From Acridotheres tristis (taxonomy: Eukaryota > Chordata > Aves > Passeriformes > Sturnidae): DNA of 64,000 nucleotides. A model generated the notes under the pieces. That model saw nothing but the letters and a program-made list of their open reading frames with translations. It made no database searches and was not told the DNA's origin. The DNA lies in contig CM072891.1 of the NCBI GenBank assembly GCA_037013685.1, positions 15,972,501 to 16,036,500 on the forward strand, written 5' to 3'. Both the position numbers and the translations under genes were made by a program. Below are positions 12,481 to 25,900 of this stretch, one piece after another; positions within the stretch are counted from its first letter, which is position 1; every line of letters starts with the position of its first letter.

Positions 12481-13644
12481 TGCATCTCCCATAGTGTTCA
12501 GCAGGATGACACTGAAAAATTCCAAAAGTGACCTTTTGAAGATTTGTATTTATCTGTTGTGACTTGTAAGGGAATGGTCAGATTTAGAAACCAGTTTACA
12601 TAACCGTTGTGGGCATGTGTTTCTTTAGACTCAACTAATCTTTTAAAGATATTTTTATTGAGGATAACGAATCATATAAGCATATGAAAAGTTATTTTAT
12701 GAAGGAATATGTCAGTCAGATATTTACAGCAGATTGTGACTACAGAACTAATCAAATGAGACAGCTTATAAGGAGGGTAGAATAAAAAGTACCATGTCGA
12801 TTCATATAACTCCAGCTATATAAGAATGCAGTTAAGAATTTGGCCTAATTTAGTTGCAAGAAGATAACAATGAACACCTGAACAGCACCTCAGCCATTTG
12901 CATTTGGTTATTAAGGAATAAGAAATCTAAGTGTAACACATCAAGGAGCAGCATTGTCATGTGGAAGTTGTAGAGGTCAGGGAAAAGCAGCTTCTTCCTG
13001 AAGGATTGCCTGCAGTTAAATTTAGTCTTCTCTTTTATTGTTTCTAGAGGTTTACAAGGCAAGATAAATTTCATGAGGAAAAAACTGACTCTGAATCTCA
13101 CTTTCTGTTTAGTTTCAGAACCAAAGATGCCAAAGGTTTTCAGCATGATCAGTTTGAAAGACCAATTGAGCACAACACTTTTGGTCAATGAGGTTCAGAC
13201 TTACAAAGTACTTGCAAACTTTTCTCCCCAGACTCTCTAAAAGCTGATTCTATTTACACTTCACTCCTGAATCCTGTTTTCCCCTGATGGCTTCCTCAAA
13301 ACTCCTCAATCCAATTCAATTAGACTCAAAACTAAAGCCATGAATCTTTGTTCTGAGCTAAACATCCTATACTTTGAATCAGAGAAAAGAGCATTACAGT
13401 ATCTACTAATCCCAGACTGAAAACTAACTGTGGAGCACTGCACAGATGTCTCAGAATCACAGAAAAGAAAACAGTAGAGGAGCAATATTAAATTGAACCT
13501 TACCTTCAAGACAACGCCATACATATCTGTGTCATTTCTGAAAAATATTCATCTAATCTACTACAATTTTTCATCACATAAAGTTTTTGTAGCCATTGCA
13601 AACTTTATTATGGTACTTCCCAGTGTTTCAAATTTCTTTTTTTC
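12481..13644. other. unique AT-rich sequence
   Basis: No gene or repeat is recognised. A 112-codon minus-strand frame at 12850-13188 has no familiar motif and is probably chance. Confidence 0.5.
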
Positions 13645-13955
13645 CCCCACGAATCTCTAGCCTGGATCTTCCTTCCTGCAATTTAAGGCCACTGTTTCCT
13701 GCCCTCAGCAGGGACAAGAAAGTAGATTATTCATCTTTGGCAGAAGGCAGCATATTTGAAGACACTTACTGTGCCTCCCCTATATATATTTTTTTTGCAG
13801 GCTTAACAATCCCAGTGTATTCCCTCCTCCCCCCAAAAGTCATAAGTTTCAGATGTTTGATCAATCTTTTTGCTGTCCAAAAGTTCCACTTCATTTTTGA
13901 ATTGTGATGCACAAAATGAGCACAGAGCATCACGTAAGGCATCACCCATACTGGA
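13645..13955 (-). mobile_element. ancient CR1/L3-like LINE fragment, antisense
   Basis: Antisense CR1-type sequence is recognisable from scattered conserved words in the right order: ggatcttccttcctgcaatt and taaggccactgtttcctg at about 13665-13705, catatttgaagaca at about 13750, gcaggcttaacaatcccagt near 13797, and tgatgcacaaaatgagcacag then taaggcatcaccc near 13905-13949. These match the order in old tetrapod CR1/L3 elements read backwards. Divergence is much higher than in the other CR1 copies here, including gaps and a T-rich insertion near 13780-13795, so this is probably the oldest insertion in the window. The 103-codon frame at 13596-13907 is a by-product. Confidence 0.72.
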
Positions 13956-14105
13956 AACAGTAAATATTGTGTGTGTCTTGCAGTCTGTATGGCTGTTTAT
14001 ACATCCCAGTATGATGCTTTTTCACAACAGCATGACATAGTTGACTTTAATGTGTGTGTGTCCTCCACAGAGATTTATTATTCAATAAATTGCTCAGTAA
14101 CACAT

Positions 14106-14125
14106 GCATACATACATACATATAT
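14106..14125. repeat. CATA microsatellite
   Basis: A short run of catacatacatacatatat. It is low complexity and slightly degenerate at its 3' side. Confidence 0.85.
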
Positions 14126-16745
14126 TTGGCACTGAGGTATCCAGAGGGTCTTTCAGTTTTTCAGTAGAAAACATATAGTATATTGCTTATTGACTTAGCA
14201 AAAACAAATTAAAGTTTTATTAACTCCTGCACAACATTACTATTCTAATTATGCAGGAGATTTGTTGATAGGCTGGTGTATTTTCTTTTAATTAATTGCA
14301 CACATTTTATTTTGTGAATCTATTTTGGCTTTTCCTGTAGAAGTAAAGCAATTTATGCTGCCTGAACATAGTATACATATACACAGAATGGAAAACAAAA
14401 TCAAGAAGTCTTCTAAATTCAGGTCATATAATTTTCTGAAAAACATTACTTTGCTTTTTTTCCTCTGGTTTCTCCTAGACTGCACTCAACTGCCATATGG
14501 TTTATCAAGAACAGAGAAGCAGCCTGAGAACCACACCTTTCCATACAGCAGAAGAAACAAAACACACTTTCAGGACCCATTATATGTTAAAGAACATACA
14601 TGTTCTTCTAGAAATAATGGAAGAATTGGTGGAATCTTCAGCAGATATTGTTTCTCTTCCAAACTGTGCAGATGATCAGATTGAGGGGAGGTGTGAATTT
14701 CATGGTAACCTTGACTTTTGTCCAGGATGGATAACACTTCAACAGTGTGGACTCCAAGTTTCTGTGTTTGATTGGAGCACAGGTGAGAAAGATGCCCTGA
14801 AAGACTGAAGTATGTAGAAGAAACATACTGGTTTCCACACTGAGTTTGTTCTATTTCCAAGCAGAAAACAGGTAGGCACTTAATTCTCATCTCACTTATT
14901 AACCTACATCTTTCTTTAGATTCTACATGTGTTAATCCATCCTTGTATTAGGCCTCTTGCTCTCCCAGCTGCAAAAACTCACACAGAGCAGGGAAAAGCC
15001 AGTGAGACTTTCTGCCAAAGCTGCTCCTCCTGGAAAGAAAAGCTCTGCTCTGCAGAGATCTCTGAAGCAATGCAGGACTTCAGCCCTGACTCTTAACAGG
15101 TTGAAGGGTACAGTGGTTATTTTTTTCTCATTTTCTCTTGACAACACTCAATGCTTTGCCAAAAATACGTAGGTGCTCAGTGTAGGAAAAAGAAACCAGT
15201 AAGATATATAAAAATTTTTATAAGAATGTAGTAGTTAAAAAAAATGTATTTTCCAGTTCAAATAATCATGGGATGGGGACATAGGGATAATCACATAGTG
15301 GTGTTCACACAAGTTCTCCCAAGTGGCTACTGCTACATGGACAGGTCTGCTCACCATTTTCTGTTCAGCCATTATTAAACTCCTGACTAAAGGCATGGCT
15401 GAAGATAAAGATAACTAGCATAGTCTTTAAAGGCTTTCTTAGAAAAAGTGTTCAATGGTAAATTGCTACAGGATTTCCAGGGCTCCCACCTGAATTTTTG
15501 GGGGATGAGGATGAGCCCAGTTAGAAACAGGCTGGACAGCCTAATTTGACAGGGAGTTAGAGCACTCCTGTTCTAGAAAGAAAGCTGTTTCCATCTCCAG
15601 GGAAAACAAAGCTTTTTTTCAAGGGACTGCCTGGGAGAGGCAACTCAGTGATGCTGCTCCATGCAGCAGTTCAGTGTCCCATTCCTTTTTATTGGAATTG
15701 ATGGGTCACTTAGGGCAGTGTATCAAGAGCTCTGTTCTACATTCGTCGTCTACTTCTCATTTTTTGTTTTCCTTTATTTCATTGCAGCATTCAAGTTTGC
15801 AATAAGTTTTTAAGAGGTTAAACTGGTGTTCAAATAAGAGCAAAACGTTTGCTTGCTGCTATTGCATGCTGAAGGTGCAGTATAAATAATAAATCAGGAC
15901 AAGGAGGCACCACCCAAATTGTCCTCCTGCCACAGCCCCAGTGCGAGTTCCAGCTACAATCTCAACATCAATGTCAGCATGTTTGGTTTTTTTTTTTCTT
16001 TTCACAATTAACATGTCTCCAAATTCCACCCTAAGAAAATTAGTGAGTTAATTAATTTTCATCAAGTCACTGGACACTTATCCCTGTTAGCATAAATAAA
16101 GATTAATCAGCCATGAAAAGATACTTTCAAACCACATGGCCTGTAAATGCAATAAATTTTTAATGTGAGGATGAAAGAATTGTACATAATGCTGACAATT
16201 CACTTTCTGGCCCTTCTTCAATCCCTGCTTTAGTAATGATCTAAAACTCACTTCAAATCTATGACTGGAATTTTAGGCAGCTGAGATTCTTGAAGACTTT
16301 TATTACTATCTTTCTGAGTAAAAGTAATTAATTTCTTTTTCTCTCAAAACTAACAACTAGCATAGCTCTCTGCATCATTCTTCATCAAAATCCAATTTCA
16401 CTCTGCTTTAGAGAGGTCTGAATTTTTTCTGTTGATTGGTAAATTACATGAGAAATACTTCATTTCATAGCACAGTATGGAAAATATTAGTGGGAATGAT
16501 GAGCAGAATTTTATCAGTCGTAGTTATTTACTTTTGTATCTTCTATTATTTCATGTTTGTGTGGAGATTTGCCTTTTTTTTTTATTCTTCTTGTAAGATT
16601 TCAGAGAGCAAACTGCATATCAGTGTAATAAACCCACACCCCAGTGAGAATATTCAGTCAGGTGGTAAGAAACCCTGGAAACATTTTAAGCAGAAAAAAA
16701 ATTGGAATCTTTCTCAGTGATCTGAATAGTATTGCTTACATCACA

Positions 16746-16779
16746 GATCAGTACAATATGTGCATGATCAGTACAATAT
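16746..16779 (+). repeat. short direct duplication, 20-bp period
   Basis: gatcagtacaatat occurs twice, at 16746-16759 and 16766-16779, with the spacer gtgcat between the copies. Confidence 0.8.
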
Positions 16780-19700
16780 AAATAACAGCAGAAGAAAGTA
16801 TGTCTTCTGCATTTGTAATATGAAACCCATTCTCATATGAAACTCCATTTTTCCTCAAAGCTCATAGAGCTCCAGATCATCATTTTTAATCAAGGTCATT
16901 GATGGTATTATTGTTTTCAAAGTAAAGACATATTTTAAGTTATTCTCATAGACAATGATAGTCAAGTGTCTTTTATATAGGCCCATTTTATTCCTTTAAA
17001 TGAACATTTTTGTTTATAAGTTTATTTTATCAATTCCTATGGATAACAGCTTACTATCTTAGCAATTAGGGAGAACAAAATTAATTGCTACCAATGACAA
17101 AGTCCAGTCATTGCAACAGAACTGGTGCTAAGGCTTACATTTCTGGCTTTTTATGTAGTTGGTGAACAGTTCCTCACTTGAAGATTTAATGTTGTTAGTA
17201 TTTATCCAGGCATAGCAGGCATAATTCAGCTCTTCTAACTCTAGCTGTGTAAGCAGTATACAGCTAATATTATGTCTGAAATTTTCTTTTTAGTCAATGC
17301 AGACTGACAGGTATGTTCAAATGGATCTTTCCATTTCAATTACTTACTTAACATGAATAGGGTTAAGCCTATGGAAGCAATTTTTAGCAGTGATTAGGCA
17401 TAGATAAAATTAGTGCAGGAGAATCCTGTGTGTCTCAGTTGTCCCATTGGAAGGTCCACTATATCAGATCTGGCATTAAAATCTTGTCAGCCATTCCTCT
17501 GGACCCCAGTAATTACAAACAATCAACTAAAGATTTTAATAATGTGATAAGTTCATGATAATGAGAAGATCTAGACCACAAACAGGAGGCTGTTTTCCAC
17601 TTAAGGAAAAATACATGAATTCAAAGAGGAAATGTCAGAACATTATTAGTAAAAATATTTCATGCAAGATAAAATAGGAAGTGTCAGCTGTAATGGGATT
17701 TATCTTGCAGTATCTGGATTAATTAAAAGTGATTTGAGATTGTGGAAGATAGATGGGCTTTGCTAACAATAGCAGTTGTGGTAGCTCTGGATGTGATTTT
17801 TGGCTGCCTAAGAATTGATTTTTTTTTTTTTTAATATTTAATTCTATTCCTGAAAATTGGGTTGGAAATGATTTATATTACAGTATTAGATTCAGAGTTA
17901 ATGAAGCTAAAGAGGTATAACCTGGTTTTCAGAATTTCTTCCAACAGACATGGATAATTTGTCTTACGAAATATTCAAGCATTTCAATGACAAATGTTTG
18001 AAAGTAATTGTTAAGTTGAAATTGCTTAATTTCATTTAGGAATAAATGTTGGATCTCAGCCTTTTGGTTAAATACAGAAGAGAATATGTATCTACTGCTA
18101 CTCATTTGGTTATTCCCATACTTTTTCTCTGTCAAACTAGCTACTCTACTTGGGCAAGGTTGAAATGTATTGAATCCTTGTTTTATCTACATTATCTGCA
18201 ATGACTGACTTCTATAGGTGAGCACCTACAAAAAGAATGAAACCTTTGCAAACACAAAGCAGGAGGCAGCTCAAGCCTGTGATCTTTTAAATGCTATTTG
18301 GGCCTCATACAGCAATGTAGGCCTTTGTGCTGTTCTTTCATTCTGCAGCTTCATTTTTGATAATCTATTATTTTTGTCTTCTGGAGAAAAATCCTTTCCT
18401 GTTATTTTTCTGTCACCTGGAGGATTGAGAATTTATAAGCAGGTAAAGGATAGCCAGGGAAAATTCATGTGACTATAAAAATAAAAAACCTGACAAAATC
18501 TTTCCTAAATGAAACACAGGAGTTTTGGTTTTGTTGAAAAAATAGCATTTCTGTTTGATAGCTGGTCTTCCAATGTGATATGAATGGATTGTACCAGTGC
18601 ATTTTCCAGCAAAAAGTTATGTTTATCATAAAATGCACCAACAACAGAGTTCCTTTGATGTCTCTGTGGTCTGTCTCCTGAATATACTGTCATGGGCAAC
18701 ATGTAGTCCTATAAAAACTGAACTCAACTTTGGTCATTAATCAGTCTCTCCAAAAGAAATCAGGATTCTGGGATAGATACCTAGAGAGATTAAAAAATTA
18801 TAATATCACAATCTATTATAATGTATTAAGTAACAATATAAAGCTTTCATTTCCCTTTCTTTTGACATTTTTCAAAATTACCGGATTGTCTTAAAGAAAT
18901 TTCTCATTAACATTTTTAAAAGCAAACTTTTGAAATGCAAACCCATACTTCTTAGGTCATCTTAAGCTTTCAGTTTGAAGAGACTAAAAAATCAGTCCAA
19001 CCCCTCTTAATATGACATGAACTAATCTGTTGGTAGAACAAGACTGATAAAAAATGGTTCACAGCTCAAAGTTATGCTGAGTCTTGTATTAATCACTGAA
19101 AATCTCACTCTTGCATTGAAACTATGAGCAGTAAGTTGGAATAAAGAAAAGGGGTTTGTTATACCAGTGTGAGCAGCTGCAAGGAAGAGCCAGGTCTATC
19201 AGACAAGTGCACAGCATTAGAGGCACGACCTGTCAAGAATCCTCTGGGACATAACAAGAGGGAAGCAGAGCAGTGGACTGTGCCCAGAAGACAGGGAAAT
19301 ACATCCTCCAAACACTGTGTATGGCCTCCAAACTTTGGTACAAGATCAAGTGTGGAAAGCACTCCCCATTTGTGATAGATCATTGCAAGAAACTTTCCAC
19401 AAAGGTTCAACTGCAGGGTCATCATCCAGTACTGCCAGAATATTTGCTGTTTCTCTATTTGCAAAGTTTTCTCCAAGATAAGCTACTTTGGATGTTTCAC
19501 TGGGGTTGGGTTTCCTACTTCTCATTGCAACAGTCTTTGTGCATCACTTATTTTCTGTATTGCATGCTAAATGTTTTAATATTATGGTGATATATGCTAG
19601 GCAATAAGATGGAGGGGGAAGGGGTGCAGCACATCCTTCCTTTCCATATTTATTACTGATGCTTCATCCAGAACATATTTAATGACACTTCAGATAAAAT

Positions 19701-20232
19701 GTGAGTCTCATGCCTTCAAGCATAATTGGCAAGCAAAGAAATATAAAGAAATAGGTTACACAGTACTGGTTGTTAAAGCACGTATAATGGCTTGTGTTTT
19801 TAATAAACAAATAAATGTGTGCATAAATTATGTTCTTTACAGTATGATATTCTGATCATTCAAGCATAATAAGAGAAACTGCTCATGCACTCATTATTTC
19901 AATGTGGAGGAAAAATCTGTATGTATTGACTATTTACAATGCCATCACAAAAAATACATATTGCATGTATTATCACATACAGAAGTGTACGTGCTGTAAC
20001 TTATTTTTAGTGTTTTATTTTAGGGAAAGCCAAAAGGATACAAGTTGAGAATTTTTCATCTTTTAATCAGAAATGTTTTAATATGTATAGGTTTTAAGTT
20101 GAGTGCACATGGCATTTAAGGGACACTACAACAAGTCTTGTTTTGGGATTTTTTTATCATTGCCTAGCATATCCAGGGTTTACAAAATCATCATCTATGC
20201 ACTAGGTCACTGGAAACATTTGAAAATATTTT

Positions 20233-20720
20233 ACAGAATCAGAGAATGTGGTGCATTGGAAGGCACTCACAATGATCATCAAGTTCAGCTCCTGGCCTTG
20301 CACAGGACACCCCAAGAGTCACACCATGTGCCCAAGAGCATTGTCCAAATAATTCTTGAGCTCTATCAGGCTTGGTGCTGTAACCACTGCCATGGGGAGC
20401 CTGTTCCAGTGCCCAAACACACTTTGGGTGAAAAACTTTCATCTAATACCCAATCTAAACCTGCTCTAATCAACTTCAGGTCATTCCCTTGGGTCCTGGC
20501 ACTGGTCACCAGAGAGAAGAGATCAGTGCCTGCCTCTCCTCTTCCCCTCAGGAGAAAATTGCAAACTGCAGTGAGGTCTCTCCTCAGTCCCCTCCAGGCT
20601 GAACAGACCAAGTGACCTCAGCTGCTCCTCACTCAGCTTCCTCACCACATCCCTCACCATCCTCATGGCCCTCCTTTGGGCACTCTTCAGCAGTTTACAA
20701 GTGTCAAATACATCCATCTT
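20233..20720 (-). mobile_element. CR1 LINE, 3' region, antisense
   Basis: This antisense CR1 copy of about 490 bp starts on the + strand with the reversed 3' end acagaatcagagaatg. It continues through gttcagctcctggccttgca, cacaggacaccccaagagtc, cttggtgctgtaaccactgc and ggggagcctgttccagtgcc. Further on come gggtcctggcactggtcacc, gtctctcctcagtcccctcc, aggctgaacagacc and gctgctcctcactcagcttc. It stops around gcactcttcagcagtttac, the typical 5' truncation left by target-primed reverse transcription. Wording is well preserved. The 170-codon + strand frame at 20103-20615, the longest in the window, runs antisense through it and is not a gene. Frames on both strands here reflect lack of decay. Confidence 0.95.
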
Positions 20721-22235
20721 TTAGTCTGAAAGTTTTCTGTAGTACACTTTCTCTGGTAGGTACATTTTTAAGAGCTTGGCTGATTTTCCAATAACTGCAG
20801 TTTAGTCTTAGTGTGACCAGAGAGTCATTAAACAAAAGACCTCAACATATAGACAACATAAATTACAAATATTTAGTGTTTATAATGAAAGACTTCAGGA
20901 TGAATTATACATGCGGTGAAGGAACAATACTAATTCTTCTCTTGATTTTCTAAAAAATTGATCTGACTAGGCAACAACAACAAAAAAAAATCAGCCAAGT
21001 GTTATTAATCATAGCTTTCAGTGAAGTACACTGTATTTTAACACCGTGAAGCTGTCACCATACCCCAGTGAGCAACACTAAGCACTGTTCAGACATGACT
21101 TGCTCCAGTGGAATTCTCCAGCAGTAAAGAAAATGAAGCCCATGTGCATAGCTTGAACCAGCTGGCAGCTCTTGAAATTAGGTAGGCATGAGCAGTGTGT
21201 AAGATTGGACACTCCTCCAGATGCTGCCACAATTAAAAACAAAATAGTTGTCCTTATATTGGACACCCACGTAATTTCTGGCTGTCAAGAGATTGGCATA
21301 TTTTGACAGTTTAACTAAAATAGATGCTTTCAGGGAAAAAATATAAAAGCTGTAAATTTTCTTGACAAGAAACTTTTTTTCCCCCTAAACATTTGTTAGA
21401 TTAAAAAAAAAGAGAAAAATTTTAAAAACCCAACAAACAAACCCACAAGCACTAAGCGAAAGAAAAACTAACAAAACCTGGATTCTAGATGTGTTGTGAG
21501 AATTTTAATAGAAATTATTAAACTTACTCAGAAACTATCAGTGGTGAGTTCTTTTCCCTAGATACCCAGGCATGTGAAGGCGTTAAACCCACCATCTGCT
21601 GTAGCCTGTGCTTTGCTTAGTATGCAGAGCAGTGACAGGGAAAACTCCTCTAAGACTCCCAGATTTTATTTCCTTTTTCATTTTGGTGCAATTTGTCTGA
21701 CTAAAAGTAGTAGCCCAAAATGAGGTGACACACCATGTCCAGACTAGATGCTTGCTTTTCATCACCGTTCAGCTGCTCAAGGGCGAGCATCTTTCTCCCC
21801 TGCTTACACAGAAGGAAGCACTCAAAGATGTCAGATGGAGAAATTGCATTCCTGCAAATCTTTTCAGGTCATTGCACCAGGGAGAAAGAAAGGTATTTCC
21901 TGAGCAGATAAGCAACATCATCCTTCAATCTCCTGCTTGTATAGCTCTACACATGTAGGCTAACTCCTTCATTATAGCTCTCACTATGTGCTTCTTCAGA
22001 AGGACCTTCAAGGTTCATACTCATATATCACCTAGACTTTTGCAAAACACAAGACAGCAGGGCTACCCTGCGCTGAAATAGGAGACTCTGTGTGAGACAT
22101 GATGCCCTCTGTACCACTTCTCCCAGGAAAGTAGGCTTCATCTTCAACTGAATCCAGCAGAGACAGTTCTTAAGCAGCCACACAACAGATGTGCCAGCAG
22201 GCAGGATGACACCAACCAGACTGACTGCTGTTCAT
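20721..22235. other. unique sequence between two CR1 copies
   Basis: No gene or recognised repeat. Low-complexity A-rich patches lie near 20980 and 21400-21470. A somewhat GC-richer segment occurs at 22060-22230, next to the following CR1. Confidence 0.5.
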
Positions 22236-22562
22236 ACCTGAAGGGAGGCTCTCAAGAGGATGAAGCCAGGCTCTTTCTTTTCGGGTCTGCTGAGCAATAG
22301 GGCAAGAGACAATGGGCAGAAACTGATGTACAGAAGTTCCACCTGAATAGGAGGAAGAACCACTTTACTACGTGGGTGAATGAGCACTGGAACAGATTGC
22401 CCAGAGAGGGTGTGGAGTGTCCCTCACTGGAGATATTCAGGATCGATCTGGACACAATCCTGTGCCATGTGTCCTGGAAAGACTGCTTGCAAAAAGAGGT
22501 GTGACCAGATGACCCCACCTTTGGCCCCTTTCCAACCTTGACCATTCTGTCATTCTGTGATC
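22236..22562 (+). mobile_element. CR1 LINE, 3' end, sense (second subfamily)
   Basis: This sense CR1 3' end is a different subfamily from the 1-372 copy. Hallmarks in order are gaagccaggctctttc, caagagacaatgggcagaaa, aagttccacctgaatagg, gagcactggaacagattgcc, gtggagtgtccctcactgg and agatattcaggatc, then gaccagatgacccc and ttccaaccttgaccattc. It ends with a canonical tail, attctgtcattctgtgat, at about 22543-22560. The 5' end is truncated near tacctgaaggg. The 97-codon minus frame at 22252-22545 is a shadow. Confidence 0.94.
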
Positions 22563-22932
22563 TCCAAATACCTCCCTAGCATCACAAAAGGACATCTTTG
22601 GCAGGTACATCCTGTGAAACCTCTTTTAAAAGTACATGTCCTGTGAAAATTCTGTCACACATCATCTCTCTTTCAGGTTTTCTAATACCAGAAGCTGCAT
22701 GAAAATAAATATTTCCTTTTAAAATCAAAGACTGTCTTAGCAGTTTGAATTTTAAAAATATATATTTACTGATATGATAGCAAAGACAAGGCTAAATATT
22801 CAGCAGAGAGCTGAAGAAACTAGTGTAGATCATAAGCCAGACTGCAAGACATTGTTATTACATGCTGTAATAAACGGGATTTAATGCTGAGACACTGACA
22901 TCTGTTAAAGATGAAATAATTCTGTCCTTGTA

Positions 22933-22965
22933 GTTCACATTTATGTGAACATTACATAAATGTTC
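22933..22965. repeat. overlapping inverted repeats (three alternative stems)
   Basis: In this 33-bp stretch gttcacat pairs with atgtgaac (22933-22950, 2-base gap). Also acatttatgt pairs with acataaatgt (22937-22946 with 22954-22963), and gaacat pairs with atgttc (22947-22952 with 22960-22965). The stems share bases, so only some can form at once. It is an AT-rich foldable site or a binding-site cluster. Confidence 0.8.
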
Positions 22966-25900
22966 ATTAGTTTCTAAAGCCAACAAACCAAGCGAAAACT
23001 TGGCAAAGCTAGGCTAACAAGTTCTGCTAGGTGAAACAAACCGTTAAGATCACCATTATTTTCTTTCAGTGTATATTTCATTTCAAATAAAATACCATTT
23101 TGTCAAAACAAACAAGCAAACAAATCAGATGCATGCTGATTGGAATTTTCACTCTATTTCTAAGCAACACTCTAAGCTTTTTAAAAAATAATCTCTCATT
23201 TTGAAAAGTGTATCTTAATTGTAGAATAATTCAACTGCTAGATAAAAAGTTATTAATCATATTCTGACTCAGCATCTCCATTTTATGAACTTTACAAAGC
23301 TAACTCTGTGATAGCACCAAAGTCAGTAAACTTGATTATTTCTTCATGAGTTGATTCCCTACAACTCAGAAGTGTCAGTCATTCCAGAGACTCATTTAAT
23401 GTCTCCCCATACATTGACTGTCATCTTTTAATGTTCACAAAATCTGCTCTCAAAAAAGAAAAATAAAAGGAAAATTCATTTTGATTTGCATTTTCTTATG
23501 ATAAGGTATTCCAGACACATATTGTCACTATTCCAGATTTTGGAAGTATTCTTTTATCAATGTTTCTTTGTGTCAAGATAATTTGATTTTTTTCTCAAAT
23601 TTTACTTCTTTTTAATTTATTTTTTTTCTATAGTAGAGCTCTCTGTGTCATTTGAAGTGTAGTAACTGAGGCAATTTAGGTGAGAAACAAAAACAATATA
23701 AGCAAAAAGCTAAAAACTGAATATAAGAAATAAATGGAGAAAAATGAGTAAGATTCCAAGTTTGCAAGACAAGCACTACTTACAGCTCTCACAGAGTGAT
23801 TCCTCACACCAAAATAAAACGTAGGTGCAATATGGGGAGGTTTTTGTTTGTCATTTAAACGGAGCTTCCCTCAAGCAATGAAGGCTCAGAAAAAGTTTAA
23901 AAGCATTCATTTGAAGTTTTACTGCAGTTAAATTATAATCCCACAGTACATTTTAGCTTCTTGGCGAGTTTGCATGGAAGCTCAATGAAAATAATGTTCC
24001 TGCTGAAATCCTTCATATGAAACCAATTGCCTGTCCCCAGAATCTACAGGGCGATTTGCCCATCCCGAAAAATACAGCTTGCTGCAATTTTATGCCCTGC
24101 TGTTAGTCCATGGACTAACTACACCCCGATCCTTCTCCAGTAAGGAGAAAATCTTTAAGCTATAATTAGATTGCTGAGCAAATGGGAATGGTGACAGGCA
24201 CATAAAGCCATATAAGGTGAGGCCATTGTTGGAGAAGAGAATTTGAATAATTGGTTTCCAAGATCCCTTGGAGGTTTTACAGCCCAAATTCCATGTCATT
24301 TGTCACGTAGTTTGGTTTTCTCATAATGCCTACAAAGGTTTTCTATTGTCACTTGGCTATCACGATTTGTCCATTCAGTTATGAAGTATTCAGTGTCATT
24401 TATGTCTTTTCAAGTTCATTCTGCATGTCTGTAAATTATAACCCTTTATTAGTGTTGGCAATGAGCTGGAATTCCACTACTGCTTCAAAAATTATATGTC
24501 TGCACTTCCAACCTCTTCATATCAGTGCCAAATTTGAAAAATTAATTCTTCTTCTTTACACCAGCTGTGTCAGGAGACAATTTAACAAGTGGAAGTGTGG
24601 GGAGAAGATAACGGAAAACAGGAAAATGGAGAACTGGGATTGAAATTAATTTGTCGGTCTTAGAAGGGTGCACTCTAATAATGTCTACTGCATGCCAAGA
24701 ATCATTAAAGATTCCAATTAAAGGTCTTAAACCATGACAGAAAGCAGAAGTATCCACCACTGTTTATTGCCTAAGACTAAATCTAAGAGGAAAAGGAAAT
24801 TCGGGGCCATATTTTCTACTAGATTGAGCAGAATGTGCAGAATGTCAAGAGGCACACATGGAAAATTACATCTCTGATGAAAAGACGATAGAAGGCTGCC
24901 TCAGGAAGACCAGTTTAAACACTTAGCACTAGATCTGCACACATTATGTAACAGCAAGTCAGATAGTGTTCTTTCTAAGGCAGGTCTAGTAGAACTCAGG
25001 GATCCTTCCTCCTGACAAACAATAGAATAAGCCCTCCCGTATTTATCTTTACTTATTTTTCCATTTCACTTAATTTTTCCATATAGGATCAATCATATCC
25101 CCACAGCTTCTTGAGAACTCTATTTCAGTGTTCATCTTTACTGTTGGAAGCCAGAAATGTGGATGATGAGAGAAGCATCTTTGTAAGGACAATGTGCTTT
25201 GCATGCAAACTTGTGTTTCGTGTTCAGGCAATGCACGAAGCCAGTTTAATTGGAGACATTCTCAATTCATAGCAGACAATATTAAAACCCCACTGATCTG
25301 AAGTTATACTGCTTTGGTTTTGAACAGTATAAAACCTTAGCTGTAGCTCATACCTGTTACCCTTTTTGTCTTTCACTGGCAATCAAAATTGAAGCATAAA
25401 TTCTAGCTTTTATGTCTATTTTCCCATCCTTCTTTTTCACTTCTTTCTGGCCCTATCTCCCACATGTTTAGACAATTAATGAAAATTTATGTTTAATATG
25501 TTTAAGATATTATCAATAAACAAGCTTCTAGGGTGCAGGAATTTTCTTCATGAGTAGACTTGGATTTTTTTACCTCCTATTTTTACCTCTTCTTCAGACT
25601 GTTCATCATGGAAATTTTCCAATCATGCTAAAGTGATCTATGACAGTATCTTGTATACTCCCATTATTTATTAGTCCAAGACCATTACTAGTAAAAAATT
25701 TAATAGAATTAGTTTAATAAAAATATTTACTGTTATTCCTGGTTATAATAATTAGATAATCCCATTTTTCATCACTTGCCTGAACTTTTCAAAATTAAGT
25801 CTGAACAAGCACATGCCTGTTTCAGTTAACTTTACCTGAGGAAGGTTTGGAGAATAAGCATAAGGGAATCACAGGCTAATCCCTTCAGATTGTCAACCTT

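Larger units (their letters stand above)
13956..20232. other. unique AT-rich stretch with minor simple repeats
   Basis: About 6.3 kb has no recognised gene or transposon. A short CATA-type microsatellite lies at 14106-14125. A 14-bp word, gatcagtacaatat, is repeated at 16746-16759 and 16766-16779. A poly(T) run lies at about 17820-17832. Overlapping frames at 14288-14890 occur on both strands and carry no recognisable domain. Confidence 0.5.

Noticed and set aside
14325..14890. Overlapping frames of 103-116 codons on both strands, considered as an exon
   Set aside because: At least four frames are open over the same bases, translations have no recognisable domain, and no consistent splice-site pair could be supported.
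20103..20615. 170-codon open frame, longest in the window
   Set aside because: It runs antisense across a CR1 3' region, with other frames open on both strands there. It has no domain and is a by-product of the transposon.
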